DNA from: Bidens hawaiensis
Taxonomy: Eukaryota; Streptophyta; Magnoliopsida; Asterales; Asteraceae
Length of the DNA: 64,000 bases
Assembly (NCBI GenBank): GCA_021521415.1
Contig: JAIQDT010004986.1
Location: 157,071-221,070 of the forward strand
Direction of reading: 5' to 3'
In this document: positions 12,193 through 22,767 of the stretch, in pieces
Layout: every line of letters begins with the position of its first letter
Position numbering within the stretch: position 1 is the first letter of the stretch
Position numbers and translations under genes: made by a program
The notes under the pieces: model-generated
Seen by the model: only the letters and a program-made list of their open reading frames with translations
What the model was told of the DNA's origin: nothing
Database searches by the model: none

Positions 12193-12737
12193 ATGTCGCA
12201 AGCACCTGTTCACGTTGACCACACTGTAGCTAACTATGGGGTTGAGGATATACCTCCACCTCCACCTGCTCCCATGACCGAGGAGACCACCCCACCCACA
12301 TTGAGCTACCCATTTGCCCCGATCGCGAAAACCCCGCGAAAAAAGGGAGAAGTGGTTTTGAGGCATCCTCCTCAACACTTGTGGTACCACCAATAGTAAC
12401 TAACCGACCTGAATCCGTTTTTCCCATCCCAACCAGTAACTGGGAATCCCTTCATTAGGGACCCACTGTGGAGGAATAAATGGCATCTTTGATAGGTAGG
12501 TTGACCCTAAATGAAGCCTTGACATTTAGCCTAATTGACCAACACGTGGCTAGGGAAGCTAGGGAGAATCTGAATAATTTTTATTCTCAACTAATGGCTC
12601 AAAGGATGATAGGTTTGGAGAACCGGGTCCCTATGTTAGAACAGTGGGTTGGACAGTTTGGTTATATGGACAATCGGGTAGTGTCTTTGGAAGACTATGT
12701 GTTTAACATCGTGACCTACATTAACATGCTACCTTAG
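12193..12737 (+). pseudogene. Small upstream ORF of element G, between leader and gag
   Basis: An open frame begins MSQAPVHVDHT at 12193 and runs 67 codons, with a proline-rich patch near residues 22-27. After two stops the same frame continues (TDLNPFFPSQPV...DPLWRNKWHL). A frame change near 12480 then leads to an 85-codon segment with heptad-like hydrophobics (MIGLENRVPMLEQWV...) ending at 12737. Together this was probably one ORF of about 180 residues with a C-terminal coiled coil, now broken by two stops and one frameshift. It is separate from gag, which starts 250 nt further on. I do not recognise the family. Function unknown. Confidence 0.45.
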
Positions 12738-12990
12738 ATGCTTTCTATGTATTTGTATTAGACACTTTTGGCCTTAGTTGAAATAGATCGGTAGGAGAAT
12801 TTGAACATCTTGGATTGTAGGTATTACACCCACATTTTGTACCCTTAGGGGATAAGTTATGTAATTCCCTTCCGATATATTACTAAATAATTTGGTTATG
12901 TGATAAATACTTAAGAAATTTCCTGGTTAAATTACATCATTATAAGAGATTCAACCAATATGTTCTCTTGTTGGTAAAATAAAGAAGAAA

Positions 12991-13460
12991 ATGCCACCTA
13001 AGACAAGGAGAGCCACCGCCAACCGATGGTCCGGATTACCATCCACCCAAGAGGAGTTAGATCAGCTCATTTCCCAACGTGTTAACTCAGCTCTTGAGCA
13101 TCGAGGCGATGATCGTGATGCTAACCGTAATCCGAGACAAGATACCCTTAATGATGTCGGAACCGGAGCCGGAGCTGGAACTGAGAATTTTATTGGTAAC
13201 CTGTCAGGTAGAAATAAAAGGATAAAAACCGTTTATAAAAATTCCATAATTGTGACTAGTAAAAATCAATTATCAATGATGATTTTTGAACAAACTATGT
13301 TAACAGGGAATCCGATATCTGGTTGCGCCTACGGTACATTTCTTCCTAAACCTTTTACTGGAGCTGACGGGCACCTTGAAATAGTTCGTTGGATTGAGAA
13401 AATGGAGTCTATGATGAAGATCAGTAATTGTAGCCTAGCAGATAAAGTTAAATACGGAGT
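12991..13460 (+). pseudogene. gag: Element G gag, N-terminal part
   Basis: Starts MPPKTRRATANRW, typical of Tekay-type Gag. It continues through FLPKPFTGADG and IVRWIEKMESMMKISNC, the start of the retrotransposon Gag domain, to DKVKYG. The frame is then cut by a solo LTR inserted at 13461 with duplication GGAGT, and resumes in frame at 15218 (GVCSFQDESLEWWN). Gag would form the cytoplasmic particle that packages element RNA. Confidence 0.8.
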
Positions 13461-13853
13461 TGATATACATCTATTTATACATCTCGAATCCCTTGTAAAG
13501 TTATGTATATTTAAGGTTTTGAGTTCGGTTTAGTTAGTGTTTTGTTGATCTTTTATTAATTTAGGTTTTGAGTCAAGTTTATTATATATTTATCATGTTT
13601 TAAATCTTTTGGTGTCTTGCATGTTAAACTATAAATTCTTTCTATCATTTCATGTGAGCTTTAAGTTCGTTTTTGCTCATCATTGGTTACATGATTAGTT
13701 CAGTTAGTGTTTTGATTTGTTTTCATGTAGATGGTGGCTTGTAAATCAAGGAAAAGAAGGCCTAGAAGTTTCTCATGGTTTCTTGGAAGCTAAGGAGGAT
13801 ATCTAGCATGTTTAAGTAATAAAATAACAAGAAAATTCGTAGCCCCCTAGCCA

Positions 13854-13905
13854 GGCACGCCGCGCCGCGTGGCCAGGGAGGGCTAGCCTGGTCGCGCGGC
13901 GCCTC
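13854..13905. repeat. GC-rich imperfect inverted block in solo LTR
   Basis: Runs of GCCGCGCCGCG and GTCGCGCGGCGCC around CTAGCC/GGCTAG, in otherwise AT-rich sequence and about 45-95 nt upstream of the TATA box. It could fold, or act as a CpG-dense methylation target. Confidence 0.5.
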
Positions 13906-13948
13906 TACCTCCTGGTCCATCAATTTTCGCAAACAAGCCCGCAATGCA

Positions 13949-13957
13949 CTATATAAA
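13949..13957 (+). promoter_or_regulatory. Putative TATA box in solo LTR
   Basis: CTATATAAAC lies about 490 nt into the LTR, just downstream of the GC-rich block. Confidence 0.5.
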
Positions 13958-15217
13958 CTTAATGTTACAACCCAAGTCATTTTTATCAAGAATTGCAGCC
14001 GATTTTCCAAGGGAGAAAGCAAAGATTGAAGGCTTTTGAAGCTTGGAATCAAAGAGGATCAAGAAGTCTTTCAAGGAGGTGTTCAAGGATCAATCAACAA
14101 GGGTTTTATTGCTCTAACTTTCATTCATTGTTCACTTTTTCTATCATGTCTTTCTTCTTTGTTTTTTATGTTTGTTTGGGATTGTTTTTAATAATAATTC
14201 TAGGCTAGACTTCATGTCTACCTAGGTTTGATAAACATGTATTGACTTGATTCTTGCTTTGGATGATTGTTTTGATTATGGTTTTGTTATATTAATAGTA
14301 AAGACTTGTTATTGCTGTCATGATGCATATGAGTGTTTTTTATCTTGATTGATTGTTAACTATTGCTTCACATAGATCTTTTATCTCTTGATTGTGTTCT
14401 TTAGATTTTGGGTTTATGTTTAATCATTACTTGGTGTTTTGATTATTGTGATTGAATAGGCCTATTAGATCATAGAAGCTTGTTGATAGTTGATTTGGGT
14501 TATAATGTTCTGCTAAACCCCAATAGCTGTGAGGTGAGGAGTGGTTCGTGTGTCTTGGTCAATCGCATTCTAGGTTAGATTAGTGACAGTATTCTTGTTT
14601 GGTTATTGTGTTGATCCTTGTTCATGATGTCGTGTTTAGTTTATCAAGTTATCTAGGGTTTAGTGTTTCGTGAGATTGCTTGCCTATGATGCTATTAATT
14701 AATCCTAATTGATGACTTTGAGGAAATCAATCCAACTGATTGCTTAATAATCTAACAATTATTCTTTAGGATTTCGTTTGATTTGATCGAGGGTTCTTTA
14801 GGGTTTGTTAGAGGAATATGTTTAGAAATCAGTTTCCATATCATGTTCGTTGTCCATTGCTTGATTATTGTTGATGCATGGGATTCTTACCTAGGTAGAT
14901 TCTTTTTCTTATTGGTTTGGATCTTGTGTTTGATTGCTCGTTCCTAGTTTACTTATTTATTTACTTTCTTAGTTTAATACTAGTTTAATAAAACCCCCGT
15001 TAATCTTATTTAATAAATAGTTGTACTTTGTAATTGAGTTTAATTAGGTTAATTAACTTAATTTATAGAGTCCTGTGGGTTCGATATTCCGGACTTACTT
15101 AGCTTTAGTGCAATTGATTAGTTCACTTGCCGGTGTTTTGTGTAGTTGATTCTTAAGTCAAGTTTTTATTACTTGTTTAATTTAGTTAATATTTAATTGA
15201 CTGCTTTTAGCACATCA

Positions 15218-15942
15218 GGAGTCTGCTCTTTTCAAGACGAATCACTCGAATGGTGGAACTCCATAATTCAGAACATGGGAGAAGATGCAGCTTACGGACT
15301 GTCATGGGGAGAGTTGAAGAAGATGTTGATCAAGGAGTATTTCCCGATGAATGAGTTGTAGAAGATAGAATTTGAATTCTGGAATCTGACCATGAAGGGT
15401 GCCGATATCGAAACGTATACATCTCGATTTAATGCTTTAGCGAGACTGGTACCAGACTAGTAACGCTTGAATATGTTAAGATCAAGAGATACGTTTGGGG
15501 ATTAGCACTGGAGATTCAAGGCATGGTCACGTCTTCGAGACCCAACACAATTCAGTCAGCTAGGGAACTCACGAAAACTCTGACCAGCGACTGTGTTCGT
15601 AAGGGGATATTTAAGGATACCAAAAAGAAAGTTGATTCAGCTTAACCCGAGAATAAGTCAAGAGAGTTTAAGAGAAAATGGGTTGGAAATTCGGGTCGAA
15701 TGTTTTCTTCTAATACCGAGAGAGCTGGAGGAAGTTCAAATCATATAAACCGATGCAACTCGTGTGGAAAGAATCATGGCGGGGAATGCAAGAAGTGTGA
15801 CCGATGCCACCGAGTTGGCCACTTGTCCCGCAATTGTTATGCAAAAATGATACCCCCAACATCAGGTAACCAGAACCTGGGATGTTATGAGTGTGGTGTT
15901 GTGGGGCATTATAGGAGGGACTGTCCGAAGATCAAGAATTAG
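15218..15942 (+). pseudogene. gag: Element G gag, C-terminal part with zinc knuckles
   Basis: Continues Gag: GVCSFQDESLEWWN, KKMLIKEYFPMNEL, then a stop near 15358 and another near 15458 before SSRPNTIQSAREL. The final open part (15700-15942) has CHRVGHLSRNC and a standard CCHC knuckle, CYECGVVGHYRRDC. An upstream CNSCGKNHGGEC resembles the HPGEC-type motif common in Tekay Gag. Frameshifts and stops make it non-functional. Confidence 0.8.
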
Positions 15943-15960
15943 AACAACGGAAGAGCATTC

Positions 15961-16420
15961 GATATGAACGCGAATAAGGCACAAAAAGACTCATCGGTAG
16001 TCACCAGTACGTTTCTTGTTAACAATCATTATGCTTATGTACTTTTCGTTACCATAGCCGACTTAAGCTTTGTTTCCAAGCAATTTGAATCTCTCCTTGG
16101 TATTAAATCTATCGATCTAGACAAATAATACTTAATTGAACTAGCTAATGGGAAGATAATAAAAACTAGTCAAGTCGTTCGTAATTGTAGTATCATATTA
16201 AAAGACCATCAATTCAGCATCAATTTGTTACTTGTTGAGTTAGGAAGTATTGACGTTGTTTTGGCATTGGATTGGCTATCCCAAAACTAAGCTGAAATTG
16301 TTTGCTCAGAAAAGATGGTTCGTTTGCACCTTCCAAGTGGTGGAGCGTTAACTATTCAGGGCGATCAACGCAACTCAGAGTTGAAGCTCACTAGTATTAT
16401 AAATACTCGGAAGATGTAGC
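15961..16420 (+). pseudogene. Element G protease remnant
   Basis: The frame reads STFLVNNHYAYVLFVTIADLSFVS, aligning with the family pattern TFLLNNHYA..LFDTGAD.SFVS. The catalytic D-T-G has become V-T-I, so the aspartic protease active site is lost. It continues through ELGSIDVVLALDWLS with in-frame stops near 16126 and 16288. Confidence 0.7.
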
Positions 16421-16429
16421 GGAAAGGTT

Positions 16430-17345
16430 ATCTAGCATTTCTTGTCCATGTAGTTGATTCGAAAGCTAAAGAAAAAAAAGTAGAAGATATTCTTGTTGTC
16501 CGAGACTTCCTAGAAGTATTTCCTGAAGATTTACCTGGATTACCTCCACCAAGACAGGTTGAATTCAGAATCGATCATGTGCGAGATGCTACACCGGTAG
16601 CCCGATCTCCCTATAGATTGGCATCGTCTGAGATGCAGGAGTTGTCTAATCAACTGCAAGAGCTTTTGGAAAAATGTTTTATTAGACCAAGCTTCTCACC
16701 GTGGGGAGTACCAATCTTATTCGTGAAGAAGAAAGACGGTTCATTTCGTATGTGTATCGATTACCATGAACTGAATAAGCTAACCATCAAGAATCGGTAC
16801 CCACTACCGAGAATTGATAATTTGTTTGATTAATTGCAAGGATCTAGTTGTTATTCAAAAATCGATCTATGATTTGGATACCACTAGCTGTGAGTTGTAG
16901 AATAAGATGTTCACAAAACTGCTTTCAAAACCCGCTATGGCCATTATGAATTCTTAGTCATGTCGTTTGGTCTAACTAACGCACCGACTGTGTTTATGGA
17001 TCTCATGAACCGAGTTTGTAAGCCATATTTGGATAGATTTATGATGGAGTTTATTGATGATATACTTATGTACTCGCGAACCAAGATAGAGCATGAGCAG
17101 CATTTGAAGATAATTCAAGAGTTGTTAAAGAATGAGAAGTTGTACGCGAAGTTTTCTAAGTGTGAGTTTTGACTTAGAGAAGTCCAATTTCTTAATCATA
17201 TTATTAACGAAGATGGTATTCATGTTGATCCTTCAAAAGATTGAAGCAATTAAGAAATGGGAGACACCAAGGTCACCTACTAAAGTGCGACAATTTTTAG
17301 GATTGGCTGGTTATTACCGACGATTCATCGAAAATGTTTCTCCTC
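16430..17345 (+). pseudogene. pol: Element G reverse transcriptase remnant
   Basis: Recognisable gypsy RT blocks in order are [79 protein letters not shown] and [11 protein letters not shown], the catalytic box equivalent to Y/F-x-D-D, here intact. [18 protein letters not shown] follows. Stops near 16831, 16868 and 17170 and a frame change around 17170-17240 break it. Confidence 0.85.
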
Positions 17346-17820
17346 CATATCTCAACCCCAAACCCAATTACCCTAGAAAGAAAGGAAATACGAGTGGACT
17401 GAGAAGCAAGAAGAAGATTTTATGTTGTTTAAGCAGAAGTTGTGTAGTGTGCCTATCTTGTCACTTTCATAGGTACTAATAGGTTCGTAGTCTTTTGTGA
17501 CGCCTCACGCCTAGGTCTTGGTTGCGTGATTATGCAACGAGACAAGGTTATAGCCTATGCTTCCCTACAGTTAAAAGTGCATGGGAGGAATTACACTACA
17601 CATGATCTGGAATCAGGAGCTGTTGTTTTTTCCCTTAAGATCTAGAGGCATATCTCTATGGTACTAAGTGTACAATCTTCACTAATCACAAGATTCTCCA
17701 GCACATATTTGATCAAAAAGAACTTAATATGAGACAACGTAGATGGGTAATTACTCAACTATTACGACTGTGACATTCGTTACCACCCAGGTAAAGTGAA
17801 TGTCGTAGCTGATGCATTGA
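17346..17820 (+). pseudogene. pol: Element G RNase H remnant
   Basis: After a garbled connection region, [20 protein letters not shown] matches the first RNase H block with its catalytic Asp. Near the end are YHPGKVNVVADALSRKER, the typical gypsy RNase H terminus. Several frameshifts and stops lie between 17640 and 17770. Confidence 0.75.
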
Positions 17821-18373
17821 GTAGAAAAGAAAGAAAAAAACCATTATGTGCCCGTGCATTGGGATTAACGATTCACACGAGTCTTACTACTCGAATTCGT
17901 GATGCCCAACGTGTGGCCTTGAAGCAGCGAAACATAAGAGATGGAAGACTGCGAGGTCTTGAATACGAATTCGTGACAAAGTCGGATGGTACACTTTATT
18001 TGATCAATCAAATTTGGGTACCAAGATATGGGAATATACGAAATTTAGTGTTGGATGAAGCCCACAAGTCCAAGTATTCAATCCACCCAGGATCGACTAA
18101 GATGTACAAAGATCTCCAAGAATTTGCGAAATTTAGTGTTGGATGAAGCCCACAAGTCCAAGTATTCAATCCACCCAGGATCGACTAAGATGTATAAAGA
18201 TCGCCAAGAATTTTAATGGTGGCCAAATTTGAAAGGAGATAAAGCTGTCTATGTTAGCAAGTGTCTAACGTGTTCAAAAGTTAAAGCTGAACACCAAAAG
18301 CCATCTGGATTGTTACAACAACTCAAAATCCCTGAGTGGAAATGGGATAACATTACCATGGATTTTGTAACTA
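17796..18373 (+). pseudogene. pol: Element G integrase, N-terminal part
   Basis: Runs from the RNase H end through YLINQIWVPRYGNIRNLVLDEAHKSKYSIHPG (start of the HHCC zinc domain) to [20 protein letters not shown], then [13 protein letters not shown], which carries the first catalytic Asp. A tandem 88 bp duplication lies inside the zinc domain. Copia A splits the frame at 18379, and it resumes at 52974. Confidence 0.8.
18039..18214 (+). repeat. Tandem duplication, two 88 bp copies
   Basis: 18039-18126 and 18127-18214 are near-identical and encode the same integrase zinc-domain segment. 88 is not a multiple of 3, so the duplication shifts the frame. It happened after or during the decay of element G. 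Confidence 0.85.
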
Positions 18374-18378
18374 AACTA

Positions 18379-19158
18379 TGTTGGAACAGATCTGCCCAAG
18401 ACACATATTTGAGTTGATGTGGCTAGTACGTTATGATCCAAGTTGGGTCATACTCAATAACAAGCTAGACAAACACCACGTATTTATTATTAAATATGAT
18501 CTAAGTAATAATTATCAACACTTATAATATTTGGAAAAAAAGTTTTCTGAATATTTTGCACTTGTGTAATATGTAAATTATGTGGATAATTTATATATGA
18601 GAGATGTTATTTATTTGGGTAAATAACTTATGTGTCTATGGAAAACAAAATGGTATTTTGAATTTTTGGGTGGGAAAGCTCCACCAAGGTCGGCCCCTCC
18701 CTCATCTCTCTCCCTTTATGTTTCCAAGACCATGCATGTGAGATGGTTGGTAGATTACTTTTCTTGATTAACCAAAAACCACACTCACACACACACACAA
18801 GTTCTCTCTTTTCGGCCGAGAAGAACAAGAAGATGAACAAGGAGATTTGCAAGTGTAAGATCCTAGCAACTTGGGTGTTTGTTGGAAACTTGTACGGGTA
18901 TAAAAGCTTGAGGATTTCCTCCATTGGAATCTTGTCATTCATATCTTCATCCTCTTCATTTTTTGGAAATTTGAAGGTATGTAACCAAACACCCTATGGT
19001 TGTTCTTAATAGTGTGTACATCGTATATGGATCCCGGTTTGGATTTTATATAAAACGGGTTTATGTATATTTGATAAACAAGATTTAAAACTTATCTCCG
19101 CCGTTTTTTTCTCTATAATAGTTTATATGGACTTTGAAAATATTGTAAAAACCCAACA
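18379..19158 (+). repeat. Element A 5' LTR, 780 bp
   Basis: Pairs with 52169-52968 (800 bp), with many substitutions and indels. It is related to element C's LTR: after TGTTGGAA both have a CGAGACACATA-like stretch and GATCCAAGTNGGGTCATAC. GGGTATAAAAG at about 18897 could be the TATA box. Confidence 0.9.
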
Positions 19159-19174
19159 ATGGCATCAAGAGCCG
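19159..19174 (+). other. Element A primer-binding site
   Basis: ATGGCATCAAGAGCC, immediately after the LTR, is a variant of the iMet site. The same sequence occurs inverted at the matching place in element C (43530-43544), so it is the family's normal form. Confidence 0.8.
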
Positions 19175-20881
19175 CTTATACGATTACATGCTTTAAAAAA
19201 TGGGATCTAAAGTGTTCGGGTTTTATGGTATTTTTTACCATATTGGCCGAAAACTTTAGGCATATTGGTTGCCCCTTGGTTTTTCAAGATTGTACCATAT
19301 ATGCATGTGGTAAATCCGGAAAAATTAGTCATTTGGACAAATCTGGATTTTTTCAGCTCTGGCCGAGAACCCTTGGTTGGAAACCATGGTTCTCGGTTTG
19401 GCTGAAAACACCACGAGACCCGTTCTCGGTTGGCCAAGAACTCATGGTTGTGAACCATAGTTCTTGGCTGGCCGAAAACACGTTCTCGGTTGGACCGAGA
19501 ACTCATGTTTGTGAACCATAGTTCTCGGTCTTGGTCGAGAACTTCAGGTTCTCGGCTGACCGAAATCTTCGGGACGAAAACTCTGAAGCTTTGGTCTTCT
19601 GGCCGAAAACTCTCTTTCTGGCTGTGAACTCAAAGGGTCAAAGGGGAACTATTCTGGTCAAGGGTTGACCTGTTTGTTTGGATGTTCATAACCTAGCCAC
19701 GATCTTGTGTATATTGAAGTGATGTCTTGTGATTTATTCAATTAGACTGTAATATTCTTTATTCGGGTTTGTAATCTATTTATTCATTTCAAATGGTTTG
19801 TAATAATAAGTAGAATAGTTGTATTTCTTTTACTAGAAAAATGTATTAGGATATATTTTGTAAAAGAAGATGCAACTACAATACCACTTTGGTTGGAGCC
19901 CAAATGGAAGCCAAAATAAAGAGAAATGATCACAACAGGAGGTGGACACTTGAAGCATTTGGATGCAGAGTCAAGTGGGAGTTCACCATCACATACCTTG
20001 TGTCCTACTCGTCCCTTAGTAGAGACCTTGTGACACACTTGATTCGGTCAACAAGTGTTGTCAATTTAGGTGGCTATGGTTATGAACTTGTGATTGTTAT
20101 TTATGCTTATATGGTTGATTTATGGTTTTGATTTATCATATTTGGATATGGTTTTTAACATATTAAAAATCATCAACTTGCATAAAATTGATTCTTTAGA
20201 AATTATTAAGTAATAAAATTGGTTTTATTAATTGTTAATGATTTCATAATAAAATGGGTTTCATTAAAATGAATTGAGAAAATTGGTTTTCAACAAAAGT
20301 ACCATACATGTGAATGCATGCAAATGGAAGGTACATAAAATAGTTTTCCAATCTAGAATTTTGAAAACTTAAATCCCTTTTAAAACAAGTTAAACACCAT
20401 CCTTTTATACGACACTCGAATCACTTGGGCAATTGATGTGGGATAAAGGTCACCTAACCGCGTCAAGGAAACTTGTGAGTTTGAGGTGGATTTACAATAT
20501 TTGTGGGATAAAGGTCACCTAACCACTTGTATGTGTAAACTCACACGTGTGTATAAGTAGGACGACTTGATTTGGAAACCATGTGAATAGGGTCATCGAA
20601 GCATGGTGTACAAAGTTGTTGATAAGATTAAACATGCCAACTAAACATATGATATTTTATCGATCCCATAAAACTAGAAGTTGCAAAGGGTTGCAATCGT
20701 CAAACGTTGACTACCTTGTTAATTTGAATAGTAGGATAAAGGTCACCTAACTACTATTTGAATGAAACGTTGAGTTCTGGATTTTAATTATTAATCGTCT
20801 TGGAGACATTAAAGGGTATTAACAATTAAAATTTATGAATGATATGAAAAATACTAAATTTGAGCTTTGTTAAATTTATAG
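19175..20881 (+). other. Element A untranslated leader, 1.7 kb
   Basis: No credible coding. It contains 60 bp imperfect repeats at about 19361-19540 and three copies of the motif GGATAAAGGTCACCTAACC near 20441, 20506 and 20734. The same motif occurs four times in element C's leader. Leader sequences of copia elements normally carry packaging and dimerisation signals. Confidence 0.7.
19361..19540 (+). repeat. Imperfect 60 bp tandem repeats in A leader
   Basis: CGTTCTCGGTTGG starts at 19421 and again at 19481, with GAACTCATG...GTGAACCATAGTTCT in both units. Flanking partial units carry GGTTCTCGG and GCCGAGAAC, so arms of neighbouring units are also complementary. Confidence 0.75.
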
Positions 20882-21866
20882 ATGGCCGCAAACAACAACG
20901 TACCGAACGCAATTATCCCACCTGTGCATAATCTATCACTGAGATCCATTCTTGATAAGGATCGTCTGAATTACAACAATTTTTATGGATTGGTATCGAA
21001 ACTTGAGAATTGTTCTCAAGCAAGAAAAGAAATCCTATATTTTGGACGATCCTATTCCCGATGAACCTGATGTAAATGACTTGGATGACTACAATGATTG
21101 GTTAAAGTATACCGAGGATTCGGTGCAAGTTTCTTGCCTCATGTTGGGAACAATGATTCCCGAGATCCAAAAGGATTTTGAGAATCATGGGAAATATGGC
21201 ATGATCCCCCAGCTTAATGAAATGTTCCTTACTCAAGCTAGGGTGGAACGCTTCGAAACGGTTCTAGCTTTTCATGCATGTCGTATGGAAGAAACCCAAT
21301 CTGTCTCATCTTATGTGCTTAAGATGAAAAGCCACATTGATCAGCTTGAATGGCTTAACTGTCCAATATCAAAAGAGTTAGCCACCAATATGATCCTTAA
21401 TGGCTTAACTAAAAGGTTTGAGACATTCTTTATGAATTATAACATGAACGGATGGGACAAGAGTATTGGTGAGCTTCACACAATGCTCAAAACAGCCAAA
21501 GTCGGAATGGGTAAAAAAGGTTTTACCCGTTCTTGAAATCAATGAAGGAGGCTTGAAGAAGAGGCATCATCCAGGTGCCAAGGAAAAGGTTGCTAGTGGT
21601 AAGGGGCTAGTCAAAGGGAGGTTCAAGGGAAAGGCAAAGGCAGAACCAAAATTGAAGAAGCTAAAGGTTAGCGCTGAGGATCTGTGCTTTGCTTGTGGTG
21701 AGATAGGCCATTGGATGAGAAATTATCCAACCTATCTGAAGGAGTTGAAAGCTAAGAGGGATGCGGAGCAAACCTCAGGTACAACTTTCATGATCCATAT
21801 TGATCTTAATATTATTTCTTCTAACACATTGGTATTGGATACCGGATGTGGAACTCATATATGCAA
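20882..21866 (+). pseudogene. gag: Element A gag and protease start
   Basis: Starts MAANNNVPNAIIPPVHNLSLRSIL, then YRNLRIVLKQEK after a frame change near 20985. The Gag core follows (DDYNDWLKYTEDSVQVSCL to MNGWDKSIGELHTML), with a second frame change near 21520. The zinc knuckle reads CFACGEIGHWMRNY, with the last Cys replaced by Tyr. Protease motif LVLDTGCGTHICN then meets a stop at 21868. Element C aligns throughout. Confidence 0.85.
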
Positions 21867-21867
21867 T

Positions 21868-22767
21868 TAATTGCAGGAGTTCAAAAGAAGAAGTGATTAC
21901 AAGAAAGGAGATATAAGTCTCTACATCGGAAATGGAGCAAAGGTTGATGTCCAAGCCCGAGGAGATTATGTATTGAAGCTTCCAAATGGTTTGGAAGTCA
22001 TTTTGAAAAAAATTTTGTATTCTCCTGGTTTGACTAGGAATATTATCTCTGTTTGTTTGTTAAGACAATTTGGTTATGATTTAAAGTTTGTAAACGATGG
22101 TATTTATGTTTTCATGAATGATGTCTTTTATTATAAAGCGATGCCGTCTAATGGCATTTATGAATTAGTTCATGATAACACATGTATTGATAACTCGTTG
22201 TACCAATCTAGCACCGAAAGACTCAAATTGGATTTGAGTAAAACCTTTCTTTGGCATTGTCGCCTTGGTCACATAAATAAGGATCGCATTCATACACTTC
22301 AAAAGAATGGTCTTTTGGAATCAAATGATGTTTCATTTGATAAATGTGAATCTTGTTTATTGGGAAAGACGACCAAGGAACACTCTAGTGGAACTAATGA
22401 AAGGGCGAAAGACTTATTAGGTATCATACATTCAGATGTATGTGATCCTTTTAAGACAATGACAAGGAATGGTGAAAGATACTTCATTACCTTTATCGAC
22501 GTTTATAATCGCTATGGGTACGTGTTTTTGTTAAGACACAAAGATGAAGCCTTTGAAATGATCAAAGTCATCCAAGATGAAGTACAAAAGCAACTCAATA
22601 AAACAATCAAAGTACTTCGTTCCGATAGAGGAGGTGAATACCTCAATGATGCATTTCCAGATCATCTTAGGAGTTGTGGGATTGTCTCACAACTCACTCC
22701 ACCCGGAACACCGCAACATAATGGTGTGTCCGAAAGAAGGAATCGAACTCTATTGGATATGGTTTGA
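21868..22767 (+). pseudogene. pol: Element A protease/integrase segment
   Basis: 298 codons stay open. LWHCRLGHINKDRIHTLQ...CESCLLGK gives the HHCC zinc domain. HSDVCDP, LRSDRGGEYLND and HNGVSERRNR supply the D, D and E of the integrase core. A stop follows at 22765 (LLDMV*), with more stops in the next 550 bp. The catalytic residues survive although the frame around them has decayed. Confidence 0.85.

Larger units (their letters stand above)
13461..15217 (+). mobile_element. Solo LTR, 1,757 bp
   Basis: Begins TGATATACAT, ends TTAGCACATCA and is flanked by the 5 bp duplication GGAGT (13456-13460 and 15218-15222). Removing it with one copy of the duplication restores the gag frame. It has no primer site, polypurine tract or coding content. 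A TATA box lies at about 13949 and GC-rich inverted sequence at 13854-13905. The tail (15061-15217) resembles the ends of Tat/Ogre/Athila-type gypsy LTRs, but that assignment is tentative. Orientation rests on the TATA box and TG...CA polarity. It formed by recombination between the two LTRs of a full element. Confidence 0.85.

Noticed and set aside
18628..18942. 104-residue minus-strand frame in A's LTR
   Set aside because: It lies in LTR sequence, has no counterpart in element C and shows no known motif.
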